Below, piece after piece: positions 16,096-24,606 of a stretch of 64,000 nucleotides of DNA. The notes beneath the pieces are model-generated. The model saw nothing but the letters and a program-made list of their open reading frames with translations, did no database searches and was not told the origin of the DNA. How positions within the stretch are numbered: the stretch's first letter is position 1; each line of letters begins with the position of its first letter. The translations under genes were made by a program, and so were the position numbers. Where the stretch lies: positions 372,001-436,000 of the forward strand of contig NZ_CANNES010000002.1 in the NCBI RefSeq assembly GCF_947503705.1, in the 5' to 3' direction. Origin of the DNA: an uncultured Tateyamaria sp. Its GTDB lineage: Bacteria > Pseudomonadota > Alphaproteobacteria > Rhodobacterales > Rhodobacteraceae.

Positions 16096-16983
16096 ATGTT
16101 TACCCATCGGCGTTTCCTGCCTTCCATATCTGCCCTATTGGCGTTTGAGGCAGTTGCCCGGCTTGGATCGGCCACAACAGCTGCGCAGGAGTTATCGCTG
16201 ACGCAAAGTGCGATCAGCCGACAGCTCAAGACGTTGGAAGAACAGATTGGTGCCCGCCTTATTGCTCGCGAGGGCCGAGCCCTCGTGCTGACCCCGGCCG
16301 GGCGCGATTACGTGGAGCAGGTCCGCGATATCCTGATGCGTCTTGGGTCAGCGTCAGTTGCCGCTGGGGCCAATCCGTTGGGCGGAGCATTGAACCTTGC
16401 CATTCTGCCGGCCTTTGGCATGCATTGGCTGGCTCCACGTCTGGCTGATTTCGCCAATCGCCATCCTGAAGTCACGGTGAATCTGTCGACCCGTTTGGCC
16501 CCATTCGATTTTCGCGCCGAAGCCTTTGACGCCGCCATTCATTTCGGGCGTAAGGATTGGCCTGGAGCCAGCCACATGCACTTGATGCCCGAGAATGTGG
16601 TGGCAGTGGCCGCCCCAGGCAAAGTGCCCCAGGGATCAAGGCCACAGGATCTGGGGGATATGCCACTCTTGCATCTCGACACCCGGCCTAGAGCGTGGGC
16701 GCGTTGGTTCGCCGGGCATGGCTGCCCGCCGCCACAGACTGCCGGGATGGTATTTGACCAGTTTTCAACAATGGCACAGGCGGCCATTCACGGATTGGGC
16801 GTCGCTCTCTTGCCTGATTTTGTTGCGAGTGCGCATCTGAAAACCGGCGCGCTCGAACAACCCGTGGCGGACGCAGGCCAAAGCATTGGCGATTACTACC
16901 TGGTTTGGCCCAGCGAGCGGCCCGATCCGCCTAGCCTTCAGTCTTTCCGAAACTGGTTGTCAGCGCAGTTGTCGCACCCCTGA
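16096..16983 (+). CDS. LysR-family regulator, probably of glutarate/lysine catabolism
   Basis: The 295-residue protein begins MFTHRRFLPSISALLAFEAV. The helix-turn-helix covers residues 5-60 (ARLGSATTAAQELSLTQSAI followed by SRQLKTLEEQIGARLIARE). The effector domain follows, with LNLAILPAFGMHWLAPRLAD and FDQFSTMAQAAIHGLGVALL. The ATG at 16096 is preferred over 16081 because the domain begins here and GAGA precedes it; the earlier ATG has no ribosome site. Divergence from gcdH suggests it controls that gene, as GcdR-type regulators do. No other target is visible. The gene after it on the same strand has its own ribosome site and is probably separate. Confidence 0.9.
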   Translation: MFTHRRFLPSISALLAFEAVARLGSATTAAQELSLTQSAISRQLKTLEEQIGARLIAREGRALVLTPAGRDYVEQVRDILMRLGSASVAAGANPLGGALNLAILPAFGMHWLAPRLADFANRHPEVTVNLSTRLAPFDFRAEAFDAAIHFGRKDWPGASHMHLMPENVVAVAAPGKVPQGSRPQDLGDMPLLHLDTRPRAWARWFAGHGCPPPQTAGMVFDQFSTMAQAAIHGLGVALLPDFVASAHLKTGALEQPVADAGQSIGDYYLVWPSERPDPPSLQSFRNWLSAQLSHP

Positions 16984-17079
16984 TCGGTTACTCGCCCAAA
17001 TTCAGCCGCATTTTACACGTAAAAGGCTTGCATGCGAATCTGTCTCAGGGGTGGGGCCGACATCAAAAGGAGTGCTGCC

Positions 17080-17427
17080 ATGAAGCACAAATTCACCGCT
17101 TTGGCCGCCGCGGCCACAATGGCCATCGGCACGGTCGCACACGCGGCCGAACACAACATTCTGATTCTGCCCGATGCCTATTTTCCGGCAATCACCTATA
17201 TGGAGCCGGGCGATACCGTCCGCTTTACCAACGTCTCGGGGTCCAACCAGTCCATCATTGCGAAGAACAATGATTGGGTCATTGGCCCCATCGCACCCGA
17301 CAGTGAAGTGACCATGGTCATCGAAACTGGCGTGCAAAAGACGTTCTACAACAAAGATCTGACCAACGATGACGGCACCTATTCCGTCGAAGGCAAGATG
17401 AGCTTCAGCGCGGCACCGCTGAACTAA
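17080..17427 (+). CDS. Periplasmic cupredoxin-like protein without copper ligands
   Basis: This 115-residue precursor has a clear signal peptide, MKHKFTALAAAATMAIGTVA, cleaved at AHA-A. The mature 92 residues have the strand pattern of a cupredoxin (MEPGDTVRFTNVSGSNQSII, TMVIETGVQKTFYNKDL, YSVEGKMSFSA). No cysteine is present, and no histidine occurs at the positions expected for a type-1 copper centre. It may therefore bind something else or be purely structural. AAAGGAG eight bases upstream supports the start. It overlaps the convergent SRAP gene by four bases at the stops. TTTTAC-AC-GTAAAA at 17011-17024 is a small inverted repeat in its promoter region. Confidence 0.8.
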   Translation: MKHKFTALAAAATMAIGTVAHAAEHNILILPDAYFPAITYMEPGDTVRFTNVSGSNQSIIAKNNDWVIGPIAPDSEVTMVIETGVQKTFYNKDLTNDDGTYSVEGKMSFSAAPLN

Positions 17428-18101
17428 TCAGCATCTGACCAAGGTTCGATCAATTCCGGGCCCTCGGCCCGATTTGAGTTGACAGTTGTCGCAACCCGGT
17501 GCCAGGTCAGCGCATCATCCGGGGCTGCGTGCATCAGGCGCGCGGCCCCTTTGCCTTTTTCGCCCAGCCACAGCCCGATGTCGTCGGGTTCCAGGATCAC
17601 CGGCATCCGGTGGTGGATTGCAGACATGGGCGCGTTGGCGGCGGTCGTGACAATGGCAGCAGTGCGGATTTGGTCATCGTTGTCGCCCTTGCTGGCCCAG
17701 GATTGCCAGATCGCGGCAAAGGCGAGCGGTGCCCCATCGCTGCGGGTGATGTACCAAGGCAGCCGCGTATCCCCGTCCCGCGTCCATTCGTAAAACCCCG
17801 ACGCGACCATGACAGCCCGCCGTTCACGGCAGGCTGCTCGAAAGGCCGGTTTTTCCGCAATGGTTTCGGCCCGCGCGTTGATCAATAGCGGGCCGTCATT
17901 GGCCTTTTTGTACCAATGCGGGATAAATCCCCAACGCATTGGACCCAACCGTCGGCCATCGCCCTCATTCCGCAGCACGTGCACCGAGGTGGTCGGGCAG
18001 ACGTTGTAATTGGGCACATCCGGCAAATCATTGGCAGGCGTCGCCACAAAGAGTTGCGCCATCGCGTCAGCGGGCAGAGTTACGGCAAAGCGTCCACACA
18101 T
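17424..18101 (-). CDS. SRAP (SOS response-associated peptidase) protein, YedK/HMCES family
   Basis: A 225-residue protein with all hallmarks of the SRAP family. The catalytic Cys2 directly follows the initiator Met (MCGRF), and NARAETIAEKPAF, ASGFYEWTRDG and HHRMPVIL follow. Cys2 forms a thiazolidine crosslink with abasic sites in single-stranded DNA, shielding them during replication; the Glu and His of the last two motifs assist. Length is normal. The gene stands alone between a convergent small periplasmic protein gene and a 5'-nucleotidase gene. An SOS box is not visible in the short upstream sequence. Confidence 0.95.
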   Translation of the reverse strand: MCGRFAVTLPADAMAQLFVATPANDLPDVPNYNVCPTTSVHVLRNEGDGRRLGPMRWGFIPHWYKKANDGPLLINARAETIAEKPAFRAACRERRAVMVASGFYEWTRDGDTRLPWYITRSDGAPLAFAAIWQSWASKGDNDDQIRTAAIVTTAANAPMSAIHHRMPVILEPDDIGLWLGEKGKGAARLMHAAPDDALTWHRVATTVNSNRAEGPELIEPWSDAD

Positions 18102-18142
18102 CTGTTCAGATTAGTTGATCACGACCGATGCGCCAAAGGAAA

Positions 18143-18172
18143 AGCCCCACATGCAGCAAAGCATATGGGGCT
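18143..18172 (-). terminator. Intrinsic terminator of the 5'-nucleotidase gene
   Basis: Arms 18143-18154 and 18161-18172 pair over 12 positions (AGCCCCA... with ...TGGGGCT, one wobble) around AGCAAA. On the minus strand TTTTCCTTT follows, a good match to an intrinsic terminator. A second perfect hairpin, GGCGTACC-TATC-GGTACGCC (18189-18208), lies between it and the gene stop. Confidence 0.7.
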
Positions 18173-18218
18173 GATACAGGACCCGTAGGGCGTACCTATC
18201 GGTACGCCATCCGTGGAC

Positions 18219-19778
18219 TTATTTTGCAGTGATACGGCCATCTGTATAGGGCGTGAACGGCCCTTGAGCGGCAAGGTATTCGGCCGTCACATCCGCAAGA
18301 TCAGGGCCAAAGTCATAGGCGTTCATCGCATCGACAAACATCCCGTACCCATCCCCGCCATTGCGGACGTAGTTGTTGCTGACCACGCCATAGACCTTGT
18401 CCATCTCGATGGGCGCACCGCCCACCATGACGTCGCTGACCCGCTCGCCCGCAGGTTTGGATACGTCAAAGGCATAGCTCATCCCCGCCACTTGCGGGAA
18501 ACGACCTGCGCCGTCCTCGATCTGACCCACGCCGTTTTCCAGCGCTTCGATGACCGTGGCACCCGTGACCTGGAATGTGGACAACGTATTCTGGAAGGGC
18601 AGCACCGTCAGCACTTCGCCCATCGTGATAGGGCCTGCATCAATCGACGCCCGGATACCCCCGCCGTTCTGGATCGCGATCTCGATCCCCTGATCCGCGA
18701 CGCGGTCCAGCATCGCATCCGCAATCAGCGACCCCATGGAGCATTCCATGGCCCGGCATACGGACCGGTCGCCACCGATCACGTCTGCGGCCTCGGCCAC
18801 AACGCGGGTTTTCATCTCTTCGATCGGCGCGCCCATTTCGGCGATCCGCGCGAGGAAGGCCTCGTTCGGCGCCACAGAGGCATCCAGCACAATCGGATCA
18901 CCCGAGGCTGCCGTCACATTGCCCGCATCGTCAAAGGTCACCGTCAGGTGGCCCAGATACTTGGTGTAGGCATAGGCCTGCGCCACCGGCGTATCCCCAA
19001 CCATCGTGGGATAGGCAGGTGTTTCACCGTCATCGTTGGACATCAGCGTGTGGCTGTGCCCGCCGATCACCACGTCAATGCCCGGTACAGCCTCGGCAAT
19101 GGCAAGGTCTTTGTTCAGGCCCACGTGGTTCAGCGCAATGATGATGTCGACGCCTTCGCCTTCAAGCGTTGCAACATCAGCGGCCAGCGCCTCAATCTCG
19201 TCCTGGAACACAACGTTCGGACCGGGGCTTGAGGTCTCAACCGTGTCCGTCGCCAGGGCAGAAATCACGCCGATCTTTTTGCCACCGACCTCAAGCACCA
19301 CGTGGTTCTGCACACGGTCTTTCAGCAACGCCTCGCCGCTCAGGTCCAGGTTGCCGGAGATCACGGGGAAGGTCACCGCGTCGATGAAATCGGCCAGTTT
19401 GGGTGGGCCATCGTCGAACTCATGGTTGCCCACGGCCATTGCGTCATAGCCCATCTGTTCCATGAACTCGGCTTCGGCGGCCCCTTTGTAGGTCGTATAG
19501 AACAGCGACCCCTGGAACGGGTCACCCGCATCCAGAACCACAACGTTCTGATTGCCCAGGCTCGCCTTTTTCTCGTCGATGGCGGTTTTCACCCGCGCCA
19601 CACCGCCAAAGCATTTGCCTTCGGCTTCGCCCTCGGCGTTACAGGTCGAATCAAAACGGTTGATCGATTCAATCCGGCTGTGCATGTCGTTGGTGTGTAG
19701 AATGTGCAGCGTATAGTCAGCCATGGCCGTGCCAGCACTCAGTGCAAGCGTCGCGGCGCCCATCATCAGTCGGGTCAT
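18219..19778 (-). CDS. Periplasmic 5'-nucleotidase / metallophosphoesterase (UshA family)
   Basis: This 519-residue precursor starts with a signal peptide (MTRLMMGAATLALSAGTAMA). The metallophosphatase domain carries HTNDMHSR, DAGDPFQGS, GNHEFDDG, ALNHVG and GGHSH, which bind the two metals. The C-terminal 5'-nucleotidase domain has NGGGIRASIDAGPITMGEVL and NNYVRNGGDGYGMF for nucleotide binding. It releases phosphate and nucleosides from extracellular nucleotides, giving substrates for the salvage operon at 44971-49752. It is transcribed alone and ends at hairpins 18143-18208. Conserved cysteines (CNAEGEAEGKC) could form a disulfide near residues 46-56. Confidence 0.94.
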   Translation of the reverse strand: MTRLMMGAATLALSAGTAMADYTLHILHTNDMHSRIESINRFDSTCNAEGEAEGKCFGGVARVKTAIDEKKASLGNQNVVVLDAGDPFQGSLFYTTYKGAAEAEFMEQMGYDAMAVGNHEFDDGPPKLADFIDAVTFPVISGNLDLSGEALLKDRVQNHVVLEVGGKKIGVISALATDTVETSSPGPNVVFQDEIEALAADVATLEGEGVDIIIALNHVGLNKDLAIAEAVPGIDVVIGGHSHTLMSNDDGETPAYPTMVGDTPVAQAYAYTKYLGHLTVTFDDAGNVTAASGDPIVLDASVAPNEAFLARIAEMGAPIEEMKTRVVAEAADVIGGDRSVCRAMECSMGSLIADAMLDRVADQGIEIAIQNGGGIRASIDAGPITMGEVLTVLPFQNTLSTFQVTGATVIEALENGVGQIEDGAGRFPQVAGMSYAFDVSKPAGERVSDVMVGGAPIEMDKVYGVVSNNYVRNGGDGYGMFVDAMNAYDFGPDLADVTAEYLAAQGPFTPYTDGRITAK

Positions 19779-19930
19779 TTCAGGTCTCCCTTATTGGTTA
19801 TGGCGGCATCGTGCCCGCAAGTTCGCACCAGAGTCAAAGCCCCGTGATAAAAGGTGACGCAACGACTGCGCAAAACCGGGTGGCCAACCGCGGACTTGAC
19901 CAATTTGCAGGCGGCAGGCATCACGACCCC

Positions 19931-20275
19931 ATGTTGATTTTCAAGATTTTCCGAGGCCCCGAATGGGCCGCCTTGCGCAAGGATGGGACAACCACCGGCG
20001 CACCGATTGATGTGGCCGACGGCTATGTCCATTTCTCCACCGCCGCCCAGGCATCCGAGACCGCCGCCAAGCATTTTGCGGGCCAGGACGATCTGTTTCT
20101 GGTCGCGGTGGAGGCGGATGATTTGGGTGATGACCTCAAATGGGAAGTGTCGCGCGGCGATGCCCTGTTTCCGCATCTCTACCGCGAGATGCGGATTGGC
20201 GACGTTCATTGGGCTCAACCCTTGCCCTTGCAGAACGGCGTTCATCAGTTCCCGACAGGGGCGGGCTTCGAATGA
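19931..20275 (+). CDS. DUF952 family protein
   Basis: This 114-residue protein begins MLIFKIFRGPEWAALRKDGT and has the DUF952 landmarks: APIDVADGYVHFSTAAQASE followed by LVAVEADDL and a late FPHLYREM. The family is small and widespread, with an ADP-ribosyltransferase-like look, but no proven activity that I know. I chose the ATG at 19931, where the family begins; a longer frame to 19742 runs back into the nucleotidase gene. It overlaps the next start as ATGA and so leads the operon with the DUF1330 gene and pyrD. Confidence 0.88.
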   Translation: MLIFKIFRGPEWAALRKDGTTTGAPIDVADGYVHFSTAAQASETAAKHFAGQDDLFLVAVEADDLGDDLKWEVSRGDALFPHLYREMRIGDVHWAQPLPLQNGVHQFPTGAGFE

Positions 20276-20700
20276 CGCATGTCGATCCGACCCGCGCCCA
20301 GTTCGACGCTTTCAAGGGCCTCGACCGGGATCACCCCGTCGAAATGCTGAATCTCGTCCGATTTCGCGATTTGGCGAACTATCCCGGTGATCATGTGCTG
20401 GCACGCGACGGACTGACCGGGGCGGAAGCATATGGGCATTACGGCAAGCACAGCGGGCCGGTACTGCAAAAGGTTGGTGGCGAAATCATTTGGCGCGGCG
20501 GGTTTGAGGCGATGTTGATAGGCCCCGACGATGAGGCGTGGGATGCGCTCTTCATCGCCCGTTACCCAACCGCGCATGCTTTCCTAGCCATGGTTTCGGA
20601 CCCAGAATATCAGGCGGCGGTCGTGCACCGCCAGGCGGCGGTTGCCACATCGCGCTTGATCCGCTGCACACCGGCGGCGGGCGGGTCGGTTTTCGGATGA
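20272..20700 (+). CDS. DUF1330 family protein
   Basis: The 142-residue product starts [20 protein letters not shown]. It shows the dimeric ferredoxin-like features of DUF1330: [40 protein letters not shown] and [20 protein letters not shown] near the end. The role is unknown; relatives resemble monooxygenase-type and EthD-like dimers. Its start overlaps the DUF952 stop (ATGA) and its stop overlaps the pyrD start (ATGA), so the three proteins are made from one coupled message. A functional link to pyrimidine synthesis is not evident. Confidence 0.88.
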   Translation: MTHVDPTRAQFDAFKGLDRDHPVEMLNLVRFRDLANYPGDHVLARDGLTGAEAYGHYGKHSGPVLQKVGGEIIWRGGFEAMLIGPDDEAWDALFIARYPTAHAFLAMVSDPEYQAAVVHRQAAVATSRLIRCTPAAGGSVFG

Positions 20701-21740
20701 AGGCAACGCTTGAACAGATTGGCCTGAAGGCGCTGCGCCGGATTGATCCCGAGACGGCGCATGGGCTGGCCCTCACCGCGCTGCGCACGCCCTTTGTCGC
20801 CCTGCCCGGGCCGGTGACGTCGCCCCGGTTGCGAACCACAGTCGCAGGTCTCGACCTGCCCAACCCCGTGGGCCTCGCCGCAGGTTTCGACAAGAACGCA
20901 ACTGCCATCGCGCCGCTCAGCCGTGCAGGCTTTGGCTGGATTGAGGTCGGCGCGGCCACGCCGCTTGCCCAGCCTGGCAACCCCAAACCGCGACTATTTC
21001 GGCTGACCGAAGACGCGGCGGCCATCAACCGTTTCGGTTTTAACAATGACGGGATGGACGCGATTTGTGCCCGCCTTGCCCGCCGACCCGCAGGCGTTCC
21101 TGTGGGTCTGAACCTTGGCGCCAACAAGGACAGCAGCAGCAAGGCCGACGATTTCGCCCGCGTGCTGGAACATTGCCGCGATCATATCGACTTTGCGACC
21201 GTCAATGTCTCAAGCCCAAATACTGAAAAGCTGCGCGACCTGCAGGGGCCAATGGCCCTCGCCGCCTTGCTGGACGGGGTGATGCAGGTGCGGGGGCAAG
21301 TGCCCGTGTTCCTCAAAATCGCACCGGACCTGACAGATCAGGACCTCGCCGACATCGCCAAAGTTGCGCAAGACGCGCGGGTCAGCGCAATCATTACGAC
21401 CAACACAACGCTGGATCGTGATGGTCTCAATAGCCCGCTAGCGCGGGAAAAGGGGGGGCTCTCCGGCGCGCCGCTATTCGAGAAGTCAACACGGGTCCTG
21501 GCCAAGATGTACCGGCTGACTGACATCCCTCTAATCGGCGTGGGCGGCATCAGCAGCGCCCGCGACGCCTACGCAAAAATTCAGGCCGGTGCTTCGGCGG
21601 TGCAGCTTTATACCGGGCTTGTCTATGGCGGCCTTAGCCTTGCCGCGCGTATCGCCGAAGGGTTGGACGTCCTGCTTCAACAAGACGGTTACAGTTCAGT
21701 CGAAGACGCCGTCGGCACGAAATCAAAAGACTGGCTCTAG
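20697..21740 (+). CDS. pyrD: Dihydroorotate dehydrogenase (quinone), class 2
   Basis: This protein of 347 residues oxidises dihydroorotate to orotate using FMN, handing electrons to membrane quinone in pyrimidine synthesis. Class-2 features are an N-terminal amphipathic helix ([20 protein letters not shown]), then [44 protein letters not shown] with the catalytic Ser, KIAPDL, TNTT, GLSGAPL, GVGGI and [12 protein letters not shown]. The start overlaps the DUF1330 stop as ATGA. Together with carB at the right end, it is one of two de novo pyrimidine genes in the window. Confidence 0.96.
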   Translation: MKATLEQIGLKALRRIDPETAHGLALTALRTPFVALPGPVTSPRLRTTVAGLDLPNPVGLAAGFDKNATAIAPLSRAGFGWIEVGAATPLAQPGNPKPRLFRLTEDAAAINRFGFNNDGMDAICARLARRPAGVPVGLNLGANKDSSSKADDFARVLEHCRDHIDFATVNVSSPNTEKLRDLQGPMALAALLDGVMQVRGQVPVFLKIAPDLTDQDLADIAKVAQDARVSAIITTNTTLDRDGLNSPLAREKGGLSGAPLFEKSTRVLAKMYRLTDIPLIGVGGISSARDAYAKIQAGASAVQLYTGLVYGGLSLAARIAEGLDVLLQQDGYSSVEDAVGTKSKDWL

Positions 21741-21785
21741 CCCTTCATTGTTCCAAAGACACTGCCGGGGGTGAGCCGCGTCTTG

Positions 21786-21807
21786 GAAACACTCATCGGA
21801 GTGTTTC
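21786..21807. terminator. Hairpin between convergent pyrD and MATE genes
   Basis: Arms GAAACACT (21786-21793) and AGTGTTTC (21800-21807) pair perfectly with a 6-base loop, in the 92-base gap between the converging pyrD and MATE genes. A T-run is lacking on both strands, so termination here would not be of the simple intrinsic kind. Confidence 0.4.
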
Positions 21808-21832
21808 AGTGGCGAACGGGCTCTGCTCCGGT

Positions 21833-23167
21833 TCATCCACCGGCCCCACGCTCCAAAGCCGGATAGCGCACCCCCAACGTCACGCCCCGCGCAATGAACG
21901 AGATGAGCAAAGCGGCCCAGAGCCCGTGGTTCCCCATCACAGGCAGCAGCACAAAGATCGCTGCCCAATAGATCACAAAGCTGATCGCCATCATGTTGCG
22001 CATATCGCGACCCCGCGCAGCGCCGATGAATATCCCGTCCAACATCCACGCTGCACAGCCCACCAGCGGGGCCGCCACCATCCACCACAAATAGGTTCGC
22101 GCTGCGGCCTGCACATCGATATCTTTAGCCATTAAGTCGATGATCCAGGGCCCGGCCAACGCAAAGACCAGCGCCGTGGCGACGCAGATCACCATACCCC
22201 ACATCCCCGTCATCAACGCGCTTTTGCGCACCCGGGCCGGATCGCCGCGCCCATACGCCCGCGCAATCAGCGTTTCGGCGGCAAAGGCGAACCCGTCCAT
22301 TGCATAAGCGGTGATATACATGAACTGGATCAGCACCTCGTTGGCTGCCAGCGTCACATCGCCAAAACGCGCTCCGATAAAGACAAAGCTGGAAAAGATG
22401 ATCATTAGCATGGCCGACCGCAGCAGAATGTCGGTATTCAGCAGCGCCATCTTGATCAGCTTGGCCCGGTCAAAAACCTGCGCCCACACCCGCCAGGCAG
22501 GCCGGGCAAAGGCATCGCGGCAAAGCCACAGCGCAAGGGCTGCGCCCGACAACTCGGCGATCACCGTGGCAATCGCCACGCCCGGCACGCCCCATCCAAA
22601 TCCCAAAACAAAAACGAAATCGAGGATGATGTTCATCCCGTTCATCACCAGCTGGATCCAGAACACGCCTCCCGTCCGCTCCATCGCGATCAACCACCCG
22701 GTGAGCGCATAGATCGAGATGGCGGCGGGCGCCGTCCAGATGCGGATCGACAGATATTCCCGGGCCAGGTCCTCGACCTCGGTACTGGCCGGGGCCATTT
22801 GGAAGGCCGCCCAAAAGACTGGCCATTGCAGTAGGATCAACCCAATCCCACCCGCAAGCGCCACCATAAGCGCCCGAGTCAACCAGGCCGAAACCTCGTC
22901 ATCGTCGCCAGCCCCTGCGGCCTGTCCAACTAGGCCCACGGTCCCCATGCGCAGAAAACCAAAGATCCAAAAGACCGTCGTCAGGATGATTGCGCCAATG
23001 CCAACAGCGCCAATAGGGGCCGCCTCGCCCATCTGCCCCACCACGCCCACATCGACTGCGCCCAAGATCGGCACTGTCGCGTTTGAGAGCACAATGGGTA
23101 GCGCGATCCTGAGGACCCGTCGGTGCGTCAGTGGCGCAAGGGATGTTCCGGGGGTGGTAACGCTCAT
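21833..23167 (-). CDS. MATE-family efflux transporter (DinF-like)
   Basis: This 444-residue protein has about twelve membrane helices in two bundles. Its N-terminal half contains RRVLRIALPIVLSNATVPIL followed by GAVDVGVVGQMG and FGFLRMGTVGLVGQAAG, typical of the DinF-type branch of MATE sodium or proton antiporters. The second half repeats the pattern (DILLRSAMLMIIFSSFVFIG, AANEVLIQFMYITAYAMDGF). The substrate is unpredictable; relatives export cationic or toxic small molecules. It begins one base after the stop of a thioesterase gene, forming an operon with two thioesterases. Confidence 0.92.
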   Translation of the reverse strand: MSVTTPGTSLAPLTHRRVLRIALPIVLSNATVPILGAVDVGVVGQMGEAAPIGAVGIGAIILTTVFWIFGFLRMGTVGLVGQAAGAGDDDEVSAWLTRALMVALAGGIGLILLQWPVFWAAFQMAPASTEVEDLAREYLSIRIWTAPAAISIYALTGWLIAMERTGGVFWIQLVMNGMNIILDFVFVLGFGWGVPGVAIATVIAELSGAALALWLCRDAFARPAWRVWAQVFDRAKLIKMALLNTDILLRSAMLMIIFSSFVFIGARFGDVTLAANEVLIQFMYITAYAMDGFAFAAETLIARAYGRGDPARVRKSALMTGMWGMVICVATALVFALAGPWIIDLMAKDIDVQAAARTYLWWMVAAPLVGCAAWMLDGIFIGAARGRDMRNMMAISFVIYWAAIFVLLPVMGNHGLWAALLISFIARGVTLGVRYPALERGAGG

Positions 23168-23168
23168 C

Positions 23169-23669
23169 CTAACGGCGCTGCGGCATCACAAAATGCCCCG
23201 TCGCCTGCGCAAAGAGCTTGTCGCGATTGTCTTGCCAACCTTCCACATGAACAGAGGCATAGCGCCGACCGGCCCGGATCACCCGCGCCCGCGCATAGGC
23301 GTCACGTGGCAGGCCGGAACGCAAGTAATCGACTGAAAAATCCACCGTCTTGGGTAGGCGCGGCAAACGCGTGCCTTGAGACGGATCAAAATCGAGGCTG
23401 CCGCTTTCGATGTCTTCCCACAAGTAGGACCAGCTCAGGGTGATTACCGCCGTGACCTCCAAGAAGGCGGCCGTAACGCCACCGTGCAAGGCAGGCAGTA
23501 GCGGGTTGCCGATCAACTTCTTGTCAAAAGGCAGCACGCCCGTCAGCTCATCACCACGCCGATCAAAACTCATCCCGAGATACTGGATATAGGGCACGCC
23601 CCCCACCAGAGCGCGCAGTGCATCGTCACGGCGCTGTTTTACGATCTGTACCGGTTCGGGACGTTTCAT
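23169..23669 (-). CDS. Hotdog-fold thioesterase (PaaI type) 1
   Basis: This 166-residue hotdog protein contains the PaaI-like segment LLPALHGGVTAAFLEVTAVI, where an HGG(V/A) motif precedes the long central helix, and a closing strand pair DFSVDYLRSGLPRDAYARAR. Such enzymes hydrolyse acyl-CoA or aryl-CoA thioesters and often free CoA from stalled intermediates. The usual Asp/Glu of the central helix is represented by Glu in FLEVT. It overlaps the second thioesterase upstream by four bases (ATGA) and is followed by the MATE gene. Confidence 0.87.
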   Translation of the reverse strand: MKRPEPVQIVKQRRDDALRALVGGVPYIQYLGMSFDRRGDELTGVLPFDKKLIGNPLLPALHGGVTAAFLEVTAVITLSWSYLWEDIESGSLDFDPSQGTRLPRLPKTVDFSVDYLRSGLPRDAYARARVIRAGRRYASVHVEGWQDNRDKLFAQATGHFVMPQRR

Positions 23670-24088
23670 CGCTTGCCCTCGACGGTGAAAGCACCTGTCG
23701 CGGTGGCCACCGGATTGTCGGTATCGTCATCCGTTGCCGTGGCCCGCACAAACGCGACGGATCGTGTCACGTGGTAGCAAACGGCACGCGTTGTAATCGG
23801 CTGGCCGGGCGTGGCTGCACGCATGTAATCAATGCGCAAATCGATCGTCGCCGTACCCCCGCCATTTTCCGGATGGCACATCACAGCCGCCCCGCAGCAG
23901 GTATCCATCAGGGCCGACACTGCCCCACCACTGATCACGCCCGTCTCGGGATCGCCAATCAGGCGTTCATCATACGGCATGGTAATAACCGCCTCGCCCG
24001 CGTCCATTTTGGCCAGCGTCATCGACAGGTCCTGCGCATGTGGGATCGCCTCGATGAATTGGCGGGCGAGCTTGAGTTTGTCAGGCAT
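23666..24088 (-). CDS. Hotdog-fold thioesterase (PaaI type) 2
   Basis: The 140-residue protein (MPDKLKLARQFIEAIPHAQD) is a second, divergent hotdog thioesterase. It has GVISGGAVSALMDTCCGAAV, in which Ser replaces His of the HGG motif and Asp is the helix acid, and IDLRIDYMRAATPGQPITTR, typical of the family. With its partner it probably forms a pair acting on acyl-CoA esters. Start 24088 matches the family start, with a GGAAG somewhat far upstream. It is divergent from the MerR gene at 24209, which may control it. Confidence 0.85.
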   Translation of the reverse strand: MPDKLKLARQFIEAIPHAQDLSMTLAKMDAGEAVITMPYDERLIGDPETGVISGGAVSALMDTCCGAAVMCHPENGGGTATIDLRIDYMRAATPGQPITTRAVCYHVTRSVAFVRATATDDDTDNPVATATGAFTVEGKR

Positions 24089-24208
24089 GGGGCAGCGACT
24101 TCCTTGACGCGGATACAGCGAAGTTATGAGCGCCACGGCCGGTCGGAGCAAGCATCTGTTGCTCTTGGCGCGCCTCGCGCTTAGGATTCGCGTAGGGAGA
24201 GAGAATGC

Positions 24209-24583
24209 ATGGCTGACGACCGTCTAAGCTTTAAGGAGATGTGCGCGCAGTTCGACGTGACGCCGCGCACCCTTCGCTATTACGAATATATCGAGCTGCT
24301 GCAGCCCGAGCGCGAGGGCCGATCCCGGTTCTACAGTCCCCGCGACCGCGCACGGATGAAACTGATCCTGCGGGGCCGCAAATTCGGCTTTCAGCTAGAG
24401 GACATCCGCCAGTGGCTGTTGATCTACGAGCATGAGGGCACAGAGGCACAGATGCGTGCGTGGATCGAATTGGCCAATGGGCAACTGGGCGAATTGGCCG
24501 AACAGCGCAGGCAACTCGACGAGGCTATCGACGAATTACAAGACCTGCGCGACAGCGTCGCAAAAGAGATCGGCACAACCTGA
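24209..24583 (+). CDS. MerR-family regulator 1
   Basis: A 124-residue MerR-type protein. The winged helix is at residues 6-75 (FKEMCAQFDVTPRTLRYYEY followed by FYSPRDRARMKLILRGRKFG and FQLEDIRQWL). The C-terminal coiled coil (ELANGQLGELAEQRRQLDEA) serves for dimerisation. No metal-binding cysteines are present, so it belongs with the metabolite-sensing branch that regulates acyl-CoA catabolism. It is strongly similar to the second MerR at 25589. A GGGAGAGAG sequence precedes the ATG. It is divergent from the thioesterase-MATE operon and leads into the nucleotidyltransferase gene 23 bases later. Confidence 0.9.
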   Translation: MADDRLSFKEMCAQFDVTPRTLRYYEYIELLQPEREGRSRFYSPRDRARMKLILRGRKFGFQLEDIRQWLLIYEHEGTEAQMRAWIELANGQLGELAEQRRQLDEAIDELQDLRDSVAKEIGTT

Positions 24584-24606
24584 ATTATTGAGCAGAGGCG
24601 AAGGAC

